NCBI GenBank assembly: GCA_030765065.1
Contig: CM060987.1
Coordinates: 72,736,557-72,800,556 of the forward strand
Direction of reading: 5' to 3'
DNA length: 64,000 bases
Source: Deroplatys truncata
Taxonomy: Eukaryota > Arthropoda > Insecta > Mantodea > Mantidae
Part shown: piece after piece, positions 48,271 through 59,802 of the stretch
Position numbering within the stretch: position 1 is the first letter of the stretch
Layout: every line of letters begins with the position of its first letter
Translations under genes and position numbers: made by a program
The notes under the pieces: model-generated
What the model was told of the DNA's origin: nothing
The model's database searches: none
What the model saw: only the letters and a program-made list of their open reading frames with translations

Positions 48271-48949
48271 ATAGGAGGTTTGTCCAGAAAGTAACCTCCG
48301 TTTAGAAATAAATATGTATAAATACAAACCAGTATGGATACAAAAGTTTTATTATTTAATCTGGAAACTAGAGCTTTTTTTTCTATTTTTGTACATAGTC
48401 TCAAAACAGATTCAATCACTTGTCGTGCCTTTTCACATCTTTGAAATACCTCCGCATAAAATTCTGCCGCCTGTGAACTAAGCCAACCTGTCACGGCGTT
48501 TTGAAGCTCTTCGTCATTGCCAAAGCGCTGAGTTGCAAGCCAGTTTTTCATGTACGGGAACAGATGGAAGTCGCTAGGGGCCAAGTCCGGGCTGTACAGG
48601 GGATGGTCAAAAACGTTCCATTTGAACTTGCCAAAAATTCATTTGTGTTGTTTGCTGTGTGAGGGGAGCGTTGTCATGCAAAAGCACAAAACCAGATGTG
48701 AGAAGACCACGACGCCAATTTGGATTGCTCTTCTTAACCTTTTCACACTTAACACTTGGCGGGATTTGTTATTTTGGCGCTCATGTTGTTAGGTTATAAC
48801 TAGCAAACACGCGACAGTACGATGCTCCACTTTTAACAGCTAGAAGCGTACTGAGCCACTGCGCACGCTGAAGTCGAAATGGCTGCGCTACCCCCACTAC
48901 TTCTCATGCTATGTAGGAACGGAGGTTACTTTCTGGACAGTCCTCGTAC
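48271..48949 (-). mobile_element. mariner deletion derivative, 679 bp
   Basis: Both ends carry GTCCAGAAAGTAACCTCCGT in inverted orientation next to TA, forming the terminal inverted repeats. The inside, on the reverse strand, keeps only the last part of a mariner transposase: NWRRGLLTSG and LLHDNAPLTQQ near 48690, then LYSPDLAPSDFHLFPYMKNW (48590-48540) and the C-terminus. The second and third catalytic Asp are present. The N-terminal half, including the DNA-binding domain and the first Asp, is gone: the leader joins the middle near 48735. Terminal repeats and protein fragments differ from the mariner at 20.2 kb, so it is a separate lineage. Confidence 0.9.
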
Positions 48950-50170
48950 ATATTAAGAAATGAAAACCTAAGTGAAAATAGAAGAAAAGATGGAATGTAA
49001 ATAGAATGTCTATAATAATAAAAACATTAAATATTATTACTGAATATGAGTAGCACCTATATAGTGCAGAAACAGCAATAAAGATGGGTAAATTGGTTGA
49101 CTGTGGAAAAACCGACTTTTCAGATATGTCATGATGAATGGTAAGTTCAAAAAGAAACACAATCACCCCCAAACGCATTTAATGCATATTGAGCTTATAT
49201 TAATATTTTACTTATTTAAGCTCTTTCTCAAGCGTGCTTGTACACCAAATATATTACCTGCAACTATTTTCGACCGAAAATAAATAGTAGGGGGTGAAAC
49301 CTATTCGCGAAATTCATACAAAGATATTTTATGTCCAAATGCAAGCCAAAAGCATTAAAAAGGGAGAGAAAAAGCTACTGTGTAAGATTCGAAACCATGC
49401 TATCATATCGTAACACTATCACAGTACCCGTGTCACTACCACTGAGCTACTTCGGATCTTGAAGCTAAGAGAATTATACTAATGTAGCTTTATACTACAC
49501 ACATTTGGCTGCCACCTCGAAACTTTGCTTGTAAATTATAATCTCTTATAGCCTTGGAGTCTCTATTAAACGTTAAACCGTTACTAAACAGAAGGCTTGA
49601 ATGCTACATAAAATGTGTGTACCATAGTTCCCGCTAGAATTAAAATACTAATGCAGCAACACCAGTGCGACGTGACTGTACATCAAGTTAGCAATAAGGT
49701 TGTCTGTAATTGAACATATAGATCCGCCGTTGTGATCGATTCTGATATCTGAATCCATGTAGCAATGGATAGCTCTTAGGGTCTCCGGTCATTCGAAAAT
49801 TTCATTAACGATTATTGCATTCATCGTCTCAGCAGAGCTGAAATAATGTTATGGGAGGCTAGATGCCCCCCCCAAAAGAAACAAAGAAAGAAAAAACAAG
49901 AAAAAATGGGGGGAAAACTAAAGAAAACGCAGATATGGACTTCAATCTGGAGTACCTTGTGCCTTCTAAACTGTTTTTAAATGTGGAACGTTCGTCTAGC
50001 TAAACATGTAAACGAGCCGTTGAAACGTAACTAAGCCCTTCATTGCTTGGCAGGTTGCATCAGTTAAAACATATAATGGGTTAGCTTCCTCTCTTGGTTA
50101 ACATGTAATGCTAAACTTTTATAGGTTGTATTATGTATTAAACTGAACACAGAAATATAGCTACTAGCTG
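48950..50170. other. Unassigned AT-rich sequence
   Basis: Apart from the tRNA-like stretch at 49382-49460 and an A/G-rich run at about 49865-49920, nothing was recognised. Confidence 0.5.
49382..49460 (-). repeat. tRNA-like sequence, reverse
   Basis: In reverse, GTAGCTCAGTGGTAG is a perfect A box with D arm, and GGTTTCGAATCTTAC is a good B box about 40 bp downstream. The acceptor and anticodon arms do not pair convincingly, so this is a SINE head or pseudo-tRNA, not a clear tRNA gene. Confidence 0.55.
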
Positions 50171-50996
50171 TTTTTACTTTCTCTACTACGTATAGTGAGT
50201 AGGGGAAGTATTGCATTCCAACCAAAAATACGATACCGAGGTTTCACCGGAAATATATGTTTTGAGGCCCCCTGAATAAAAAGAAACATTTTTGGAAACA
50301 TGTCCGTGTGTCTGTTTGTGAACAGCATAACTCAGAAACGAACAGTCTGATAAACACCAAACTTGGTATTTAGGTTCAATATCTTCCAGAGATGCGACAC
50401 AAAGGTGTTCAAGAAAATCTCCCCCACCCCAGATTACTCATTACATGGAACATTTTTCAATAATTGTAACTTTTTCAAAAATGACTCTAACGATTTTGAT
50501 TAAAATATCATATATTTAAGATACTTTCATGACAAATAAAATATACATCTTGAATTTTCTGGGAATGTCTCCAAAAGTATTCTTCATTGTGAGTGACTTT
50601 CGCATAACTGGTAAACCATAAGAGATAGATAAAATTTTACCACAGAAAATGTAAATTGCGTTAAAATACACAATTTGTCATATACAGTTTTTGTTGAGTG
50701 AACCATTTTCGAGATATTGCTTGTTATTAACTTAAATTTTCCAATACTTATACTTTTTCTCAAATGAAAATTCGTTATTCATTTTTTGTCCTGGTAATGC
50801 AAAGAGAATGGAATACTCGACATAGCAACCAGCTCTTAAAATATTTGGCTGTCTCTTAAAGCCTACCAATTCCCCTTGCATCTACAAGAAAATTAACAAT
50901 AACTTTAATATCTCGATTAACATGAAGCATGTGGAGAATAAGCGTTTGTAAAAGAGTAGAGAAAGTCATGCGAGTGTAACACATCAGATTTTTTTT
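50171..50996 (-). repeat. RepA copy, reverse, complete
   Basis: This is the best isolated copy. It starts TTTTTACTTTCTCTACTACG and ends GTGTAACACATCAGATTTTT. ACTTTCTCTACT (50176) and AGTAGAGAAAGT (near 50956) are the subterminal inverted repeats. The microsatellite is reduced to a few GTCTG units near 50305. No flanking direct repeat is evident. Confidence 0.88.
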
Positions 50997-51134
50997 AGTT
51001 CCATTTATACCTCGCCTTTAACTGCATTGGTTTTATCGGCGGCCTTTCCTTTGGAACTTATTGCTTATTGGCAATGGTGTTAACGTGTGTAACTCTTGTC
51101 GTTGAGTTTCTTGCACTTGGTTTTTAATCATTAG

Positions 51135-51278
51135 ATCATACACATATTCATACTTCCAGACTCTGGGGGAGGATAGGGATTAATCCTGGCTAGAGAAAAA
51201 TTCCCCCCCCCCAGCCGGAAATGGAACCCGGAACCCCTAGCACAACAGGCAGGTGCTCTACCGATTGAGCTACAGGCC
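51135..51278 (-). repeat. SINE-C, tRNA-derived, reverse
   Basis: In reverse, GGCCTGTAGCTCAATCGGTA gives a perfect A box, and TTCCGGGTTCCATTTCCGGC carries a B box. It resembles a tRNA over 51214-51278, then continues as a C-run and ATCCTCCCCCAGAGTC. Continuation past the tRNA end points to a SINE. Confidence 0.7.
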
Positions 51279-52134
51279 TTGTGTGCAATACGTTGCATGG
51301 AATAGACGAAAATGAATCTGTGAACGTGGTAGCTTTATTTCGCGATTCGCCTTGCAACATTTAACAAACAACTGTTGCTAACCACATTCTGGAGTTTTGT
51401 CTCTAATGTTCTCATTTCAACGGTTGGCAAACAGCGTTGTCAACTGCATTCCTCTTACCATGCCACTTGCTATTTGACTTTCCACGTAATTGCGAACTTT
51501 AATTTCAGTGAAAGTGTGCGATACAAGAGACAAGATCTGATTAGGCTTCTGGAAGGAGCACAGCCCTTCACTTCCCAACACACACCGCCATAACTTGGGT
51601 GCTTTACTGCAAAGGAGGAGGAAATGGCGGGAAAATGTTTCCTCTTTCCCAGCTATGTATGTGTCCCCGCACAAAGGAAGAAGCCACTTCACCTGAGATT
51701 AATATGACTACATTGTGGCTCAAATATACTAAAAGACCAAATTAAAGCGCAACTTTATATAATAGAATATGATATAGGAGGAATGAAGAAAAAGGTTGCA
51801 GGCGCTGGAATAAATAGTCGGCGATTACAATGAAATTATAGGTTTTGTTGGATTTAATTTCGCTCATTAACATGTACTTATCTTAGCTTTCTGCTTTTAA
51901 TTCTTCTGTTGTAAATATATTTAAAGCTGCACATTTTTATAGAGATTCCATTCCAAATTAATTTTTAATTCTCAGTTGTAGGCAGGCAATTTTTGCAATC
52001 TTAATAGTATTTTATGGTTTAGCTTTTTGGACAGTATAGGTAGACTCCGCTAATAATAAATAAAATAAAGATATATCCATTGATTCATAAGAAATAGTTA
52101 TGCAGAATAACAAATGTAATAACAGGAAAGGGAA
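51279..52134. other. Unassigned sequence
   Basis: The 91-codon reverse frame (51417-51692) and others have no recognisable domain. Confidence 0.5.
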
Positions 52135-52380
52135 TATTTGATGGGTTTCTTCGCTGCTTTCCTCGGTCGCTAGGCGAATGCTGGTTGGATAATTTGATCC
52201 GCGAATTTTCGTATCATCCCTTTCATCACTATATTCCAATTCCTCCTCCTTCACCGCCATATACTTGATCACCCATCCTGTTTATGCTGTGATGCAGGGT
52301 TTGCTTGCTTCTCGACAAGCTACTGACCCAAGGCAATGGCTTGTAAGTCTTGGGGATATCATTCATACAAAGGGGAGGGT
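52135..52380 (+). repeat. SINE-B body, head missing or decayed
   Basis: GGCGAATGCTGGTTGGATAA, a C/T-rich stretch, then CTTCTCGACAAGCTACTGACC and GTAAGTCTTGGGG match the body and end of the copies at 45.4 and 29.2 kb. Confidence 0.7.
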
Positions 52381-55300
52381 AATCCGTTAAATAAGATGAT
52401 GTGACTACAGCAGTTTAAATACTTGTATAATAATTCTTATATAAAACTTCATGTGCTGTTTTGTGTAAGACTTAGAACTGTAAAAGAGGGAAATATTAAC
52501 ATTTTGGTAGACGGGAGGTAGTTAGCGGCTAAGGCCGGGTTCAGCTATTAGCGAAATCCAAAATGGGCGTTTCTTGTAACTTAGTTTGATAGGTAAATTT
52601 GGCAATATTTAGTTAGGGGGCTATATGTAAATTGCAAACCAAGTATATTGTGCGAAATGAATAAACTAGTAATGTGTTAGTATTAAGCCAGGAAATCCTA
52701 AACCGGGAGGCGGAACGTAAGCAAATACAACGGATGTATCGAAGCGCCCAGGGCATTGATTAAGCATTTGGGTATTAAACAGTCGGCATTCAGAATTCGG
52801 CCAGTGCTTCTCACATACTCAACTCACTTGCGACGCGACGATATTACCGGTGTAAGTGTTGTTGAATCATTCGGTGAACGACAGTGCTTAAAAGTAATGT
52901 CCGCAATAGGAAAATGCTTATTCGGGTAACACTATAAGAGCTTGCATTGGAGTAACGTAATTTAATGGACTCTTGACAAGTAAAAATTGTAGCGGTAAAA
53001 GGTAATGAAAGTGTTGTTATATCACTGCATTACGAGAAGACTTAGCCCGAGGCAAACGATAGTAATTGTTTATTCGGAGCAACAATGCCATCCTGCTACA
53101 TTTTACGTTACCTCATTGAGTAGAGTAAGGAAAACTACATTCATATCTTTAAACTTGAAGTCCGTCGCCTACTTGAAGTTCTCATATATAATGCCTTTAT
53201 ATTTACAAGTGGCTTTAAAAGCCCCCATCATATATTTTGTGTAACGTTTGGTCATAGTATATGTAACAGGTAGGCATTCAAAACTGTGTCTCTTGGATGT
53301 TGAAAATAAAATTCCAATACGTGATTTGTTATTAATATATGTACACTCCGTCAATTAAAAACGGGGCGGCGTCTGAGAAACGGAGATCAAATCGAGTACT
53401 TCCGTGAGCGCTCGAGACAGCTGGGCTTTGTTCATAAGACTGCGTATATTCTTGTAGTAGCTATAATGGGGAGCACAACTATAATCACAAGTCTTCCGAG
53501 AAAATAATTCATATACTAGACTTCAAACCGACAGATGTTCTAGAGTGTTACAGCAATGAATATTTCTAAACAAAATATACTTTATTGATTTATGATTCTC
53601 AAGTGGAGTATGACTAAAGCTCATTACAAATCTTGCTGCACACTCTTAGATCAATGGTAGAGTTAGTTTACTGTTACTGAGGTTGCAAGTTAGCATCTCC
53701 ATGGAGCTATTCTTTCTATTTTCTCTTTCATTTTAAACAGACGAGTAAGGATATAACAAATCTTCATTTTGTATGCATGTGCGTTTATTTAGTATTCCGA
53801 CATGCTAGTAGATGGCAACCATGACATTAATTTATCGGTCTGGAGGATGTTTCATACTCGGCCAATTGAATTTTATAACCACAAATTTCAAAGTTATTGT
53901 AATTATATTTGTAAGTAAAATTAAGTAGCACAAGCAATATTATTTAACCATATTACAGTAAAACGAGTTGTAAAAATAAAAGATAACAATCGACTTCAAA
54001 GAATCGAATTCGAGCTGTCTGTGTAGAAGTTGAATAGCTTAACCACTACTCCACGCCAAGCACGGTGTAGTGGTAATTCAAATCAGTGCCTTGTGGCTTG
54101 TATTAAGTTAGCCAAAAGCGGCGCTCAAAAGTTGACGGTTGTGAACCTCGCGTCACTCGAAGGGAGTTTTAAAAAATTTAACTGCTCAAGAGACCGCCCA
54201 CATTTAGTTTGCTTAGTGTACATGGTATTATCCATAGATCTTTGTCGGCATTTACAGATTTCCTATTGGGTTTTATACTCTTTTCTGTTGAAATGGCCAG
54301 GTTATTTCGCTTCCTGCTTCGCAGCTTCCTGAACAGAAGGAAAACTCGGCTAAATAGTGTTTATTTTTATATCTGCATTTGAAATGCCTTTTCCTTGGAT
54401 GCTACTTTGGGTACATAATCTTAAACGTTTTCGGAACATAAACACTGTGTTCAAAGACTGCTTAGGATTGGCTCAGAGCAATGGCATTCTAGTGTGCTTA
54501 AATGAGATGGTCTTACGTCAATAGGTTTAGTGACGTGTGTAAGGATTCTGAGCGACAAAATAGATTAATCAGTATGCCTAATTAGATTATGATAATGATA
54601 ACTGTCCCGCGGTAACTGGGAGTCAGATTAGGTAACACAATTCTCGATTGTTGTTTCTGAAAAGAGAGTTAACTTCATTTAAGCATTGTGTCGGTGGTAT
54701 AGGTTATGCTATTTATTGCAGGTTGACAGTAAAACTGGAACTTAATAATAAATTACGCTAAAACTGCAAAAACAGCAGAATGACTTGTTCAAATCCAGCT
54801 TTTTATTGTTATACTTTAAGCTGCACAATCATTTCAGGCATTCCTCACGTCTTTCCTGTTATTCTAAGGACTAAACAAATTAAGCTAGTTATATTGAATC
54901 AAATCGCTTAAAGAATAGGTCTACATCAGCGTCCAACGCTAGAGGCCCTGTTAATATATTAGATTTTAAGTAAGTTCATTTTGGCAGAGTAGTATAATCG
55001 ATTCAGTTTATGTAAATAACCTTGATCACAATGTAATATACTCGCACAGTTCCGAACCATTTTCTATTGACGCGTCTAGTTCTAGCAAACGTATCGCTTA
55101 TCTGGAATGATCTTGCTACTCTGTGGTGGTGACAAGCAAAATATGAATTTGTTAGGCCAAAATAGGAAAATCTGAAGAAAAGTATTTCAAAATTTTATGA
55201 AATATATATTTTAAAGCTAACATATCCTACACTTTAAGGATTTGGTGTAGATTTACATCATTAGTTAAAAAAATAGGCTTTTTAGATTCTTGTCCATATT

Positions 55301-57328
55301 TGGTAATAATATATCAAATAAAACACAACTAATTACATGGAGTTTATGGGTGTTAACCCTTATGAAACCCTTAGAAAAAATAAAAAGAAGTTGCTGGCTG
55401 ATTTGTCCTTGCTTAATACTAATTACAGTATGCCACTAAAAGCACTGGCTCGCGTAAATAAAAACCTCTTCAAGAATAGAGGGCATTAATTTAGTATGTG
55501 ACGTCACATAAAGGAAATCCTACATTTTCTCAACTGCGTCTGACTTGGAAAACGTGGTATAGGTTTTCCATACGCGTTTCCTAGGAGGAGTTGCTTGAAT
55601 TTCCTAAATGTGTTTCACAGAAAACTGCCAGAATAGAATATCTGGAAAGCCCGGTTCATCACTAACAGAAATTACTTTAAAATCGTAAATGTAAATCTTA
55701 GAAAATATGAATAAACATGCAAATGTTCATAAGATATGAATATAATATGAAACATGTAATATTTTGTCACGTGCATTCAATTCTACACACTGCAAAACGT
55801 AAAAATACTTGATAGCAAGCATGTTTGGAATATGAAATTTCGCATTTAGCCTGTCTCTGGTTATTACTGCCACAGCCAAAGTGCTATTTAGGATTTAAAC
55901 AGCATTCCAGTATTAAATCAAATGCTTGTTCTAATATAAGCGGCAGTTAGTTCTTTAGTTTTGCAAAATAAAACTAAACCCTGGGATGGTTTTGAAAGTT
56001 TGGTGGTGACACATGAACACAGGTTTTATATTGGTAGCGACGAATATTTATTCCAATGCTTTAAATTTTGGTTACTGTTACATTTTGCCCACTGTAGGGA
56101 TATTATATCTATTTTCCATTTCTAAACAGCCTTAAATGCCTTAAGTTTTAGATCAGGTTATTTTAGTGTTGATGCAGTACTAAGTTCATAACACTACGTA
56201 CGTGTAAACCTCCTTGTGGAAGAAAATCGTATCCTATAGAAACAATTATCTTAAGATTTAAGCAGTGTTGTCATTTGAAAACAAATTGTGAAAATCCAAA
56301 TAACAGGGACTAATTCGACATTAATATTGCTTTTTATTATTATTCACTGAAGACAAATAGAGTTTGACTATTAAAGTTCCCATGCAATATTCACAACATA
56401 TTACACAAGTTTGAATGAACCTCGAACAGTAGCTTAGAACAGTATACTCATATACTTACTGTGGTACAACCTTATTTTTTTAATATTTTTGCTATTTCTC
56501 GCATGTTGCCGAAAGAACCGGCTGAAAAACTCGATGAAGTTAACTAGAGTATGTTTATATGCCTATAAATATGCGTATAAAGTAGAACTAACAACTTAAA
56601 AGTGCGGAGAATATATTCAACTTTTGGTTACTGAGTAACAATTTTTATACCTTGCTGCTGCTTCCATAAAACTGTTTCTCAGCTAGAGAACTGCCGAAGA
56701 AGAAGTCATAAATATAAGTAGCATAGGCAAGATACCAACAGAGGAAGACCAATCAATTTTTCAAGAATCAACGTTATCATTTTTAGAATTTTGCAAACAG
56801 CCGCTAATAATCCACCATAATCATGTGAAAGAAAGGGAGGGAGTGATGACTTTGGAGTAAAATTGGCGACATCTGGTAATGTTTATCCCAAGGAGAGGGT
56901 AATGCTGAGGCTTTCTTCTGTTTAAAGGGACAGTAAGCTGATGAAACGATGCGTTATTGTTAGCAAGGAAACTACGCGACTGTGATATTAGTTTGCAATT
57001 TAGGCTAAGTAAGTTTGAATAATTGAATACCGTTATTTTAGACCACAGTTATAATATTACAAGATTTTATATATTTGCTTCACCCATGATGAATACATCT
57101 ATGTCATTGTCTCTTAAAAGCTTGTCTATCATGGTTTTTTTACTTTGGTTCATTCCACCGGCATTCAAAAATAGCACTAAGAAGTGCTCTTCTTTTAAAT
57201 TCTTTTTTGGCTTGGGAAGCATCCCTGTGTTGTAGTCCATTTACCGTTACCAGGGAACACCACGTGGAGGCGGACTACCTTGTTCCCCATACCAGATGAA
57301 ATGAGAGCCACGTCAATAGCTACGGAAA
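52381..57328. other. Unassigned AT-rich sequence
   Basis: Almost 5 kb without a recognisable gene. Around 53998-54062 in reverse, GTGGAGTAGTGGTTAAGC and CTCGAATTCGATTC are a weak tRNA-like pair. The last 100 bp before 57329 may be the upstream part of the LINE. Confidence 0.45.
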
Positions 57329-58090
57329 ATGAAAGATACCCAGAAAAAGAATGGCTCCAAATATATACAGTTGGATTCCTCATCAATAAAAAATGCCGGT
57401 GCAGGAGTATACTGTAAACGTTTTGCTCAGTATCTAACATTAGATGAAACGTCAAACCACTGTGATGGAGAATTAACAGCTATAAAAGCAGCATTACAGA
57501 ACATTTTATATCGACCATACATAAAACAAAAATAGTCATCTTATCAGACTCAAAATCAGCCATAGATGGAATAGTAAATTGCAATAATAATAAAACAAGG
57601 AATATTAAATAAATAAGAATCCTAATTAAAGCAGTTGAACCTAGAAATCGTGTCACTCTACAATGGATCCCAGCTCATGTTGGACTTTTGGGCAATGCAC
57701 TTACGGATCCATTAGCAAAGAAAGGTGCAATACAACAAATAAAATCTTTAGGACAAATAGAAATAAATAAACATTTAAATAACATTAAACAACATTTAAA
57801 AAGACAACAGAGACTTGATGAAGAACTTAAATTAAAGGCTAAAGATTTTAAGACTATTAAAGATAGAGTTGATATACAAAAAATGCCCAGGAAGACTGCA
57901 GTGGCCTTATTTAGGATGGCAACTGGCCACGATTGCCTCGCAGAACATCTCGATAAGATACGATGCCTACCTACACCCAAGTGCACTCTCTGTGAAGATG
58001 TCATCCTGAACAAACAACATCTCGCCAAATGCAAAGGCTTAAAAGTGATAACTTACAGACTTTATATTGGGAATCCAGAGGGAAAATGAT
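57329..58090 (+). pseudogene. LINE RNase H and C-terminal zinc motif
   Basis: Three pieces of the C-terminal part of a Jockey-type or I-type LINE polyprotein. The first (57329-57535) reads YIQLDSSSIKNAGAGVYC and CDGELTAIKAALQN. The second, in another frame, reads VILSDSKSAIDGIVNC (57536-57580) and, after a stop, VTLQWIPAHVGLLGNALTDP (57655-57715). The third gives TAVALFRMATGHDCLAEHL and the zinc pattern PKCTLCEDVILNKQHLAKC, ending at 58089. RNase H cuts the RNA strand of RNA-DNA hybrids during replication. Its four acidic residues (LDSS, GELTA, SDSKS, TDPLAKKG) all appear to be kept, although one frameshift and one stop make the gene unreadable. Confidence 0.85.
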
Positions 58091-58820
58091 GCAGATCAAT
58101 TAATCCCCAGTGCCATTGGTGAACAACAACAACAGATTTTATATTTCCAATTTGAAAGCTTCAAGCAAAATGTTATACTACGCTCAAACAATTTGAATAT
58201 GCACAGTTGAGGATCCCTCGCAGAGTTGCATTCTGAAAGCCCTGCTGCAATTTAACCAATGCCGCTAGATAAGCATGTGATGTTTACACATAACACCACG
58301 CTAATTGAAACGACTGTTGTCGGCAAGAGCACTCAATGAGGATACCTATGTTCTTGAAAGCGTTTACCCGTCCGATGGAGTGTTATGAGTGCCGGACACT
58401 TTGACCATCAGTGTGATGGTTAAGCGCTGGCATTATTCACTCTCGAATACAAGGTTGATATTTATCTTGCGTATTTACCTCACACGTGTCCATCAAAAGA
58501 ATCGCATATATCTAAAAAAAAGGGGGGATTAGTCTAATTCGTAAAGTGTTCAGAAAATGAAAACACATTCTTCAATCAGTTTCCACGAAAATGAACCTTT
58601 CTCTAGGTCACTATTTTAAAATACCTTACGGAATGTGTGTGGGTAGTGTAATACTTTTTCACTATTATGTTGAAGTAGGGTATCTAGACGTGTGAGTATT
58701 ACGCATACAGAGTTCTATATTTTAGGGTATATAACTGAAGGTGGTCACAGTGTCTTGTTGTTTCCTTGAGTATTTATTCTTATCCACAGTGTTACTAATG
58801 TATTAATTCATGAAAAATCA
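58091..58820. other. Unassigned sequence, LINE 3' flank
   Basis: A small CAA run (58124-58135) may be the LINE tail. Nothing else was recognised. Confidence 0.45.
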
Positions 58821-58958
58821 AACTGAGTTTTATTTATGGACGCTGTTTTACTGCTGTGATTCTTAGCGACCCATTCTATATTGGGAGTGAAAGACCGGAA
58901 CTTTTCTAAGAGGTCTCTTTATCAGGCTTGAGGTTATCTTACGTGCCGTAAATCTATA
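58821..58958 (-). repeat. SINE-A, reverse, 3' half only
   Basis: AACTGAGTTTTATTTATGGA through TCAGGCTTGAGG to GTGCCGTAAATCTA matches the tail half of the family in reverse. It stops in the body, so the copy is 5'-truncated. No target duplication was found. Confidence 0.85.
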
Positions 58959-59526
58959 CAAGATCATATATGAGAGAATTTGTTTGGATTGATTAAGATT
59001 AGTTTGTATTTAACTAAACTAAGGATACAATTTATGTTTTCCATGGAAATATTAAGAATTAAAAAAATTGTTTATAATAATTCATTCTGGCAGATAGTAC
59101 TCATCGGTTAAATATCAATCAAGCTCACGTATATTTATTTAATTACATGATTTCCTACTTCACCATATCACTCCGATTTCTGCTTCAAATGACATCCACC
59201 GTCAGGGTTTTCACTTCTAATTCATTTACTCACTTCAAATAGCGACTAAATTTGGGATTCTTTAAATAATTGTTTCTCTTCAAATGGAGCCCTCCGTTAG
59301 GGCTGGAAATAAAGAGAGCATGTAATGAGCGGAATTTAGAAAATTGCAATGAAATAAACAAGTAAATAAAGGAACGGACAAAAGGAAATTGAAAACGGCA
59401 TCAGTTAATGACTGCATTTGACTGACAAGAAGACGGTACGGTGATAGGACTAGAGGAAGAAGAGATTAGAATGGAAGAATGAAGAAGCAAGATGACAAAA
59501 ACCATATATGGCAATGTAATTTAATA
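58959..59526. other. Unassigned AT-rich sequence
   Basis: Nothing recognised. Confidence 0.5.
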
Positions 59527-59538
59527 TAAGACGAGAAG

Positions 59539-59790
59539 AATCCATACCAGCCTCTAGTTCCCAAGGTCGCGGGTTCAAACCCGACGGAGGGAGATGTGTT
59601 TTTTTCGGGCGTAAAGTTCCTTAGCATTGCTTCCTTTGGAAGATAAGTAAAGCCAGTGGGCCCGTGTCGTGAAGTAATACACGTAAAACAATAAAGAGGC
59701 TTGAGCAAAATTTCCGGTCTTTCACGCCCAATACGGAATGGGATGCTAAGTACGCAGTAGTTAAAGAGCGTCTACAGATAAAACTCAATT
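59539..59790 (+). repeat. SINE-A, forward
   Basis: It has a B box (GGGTTCAAACCC, near 59571) and the family body to AAAACTCAATT. Flanks TAAGACGAGAAG (59527-59538) and TAAGGCGAGAGG (59791-59802) look like a 12-bp target duplication with two mismatches. Confidence 0.88.
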
Positions 59791-59802
59791 TAAGGCGAGA
59801 GG

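Noticed and set aside
49382..49460. Functional tRNA gene
   Set aside because: A and B boxes are good, but the acceptor and anticodon arms do not pair. The other tRNA-like pieces in the window fail in the same way or continue as SINEs.
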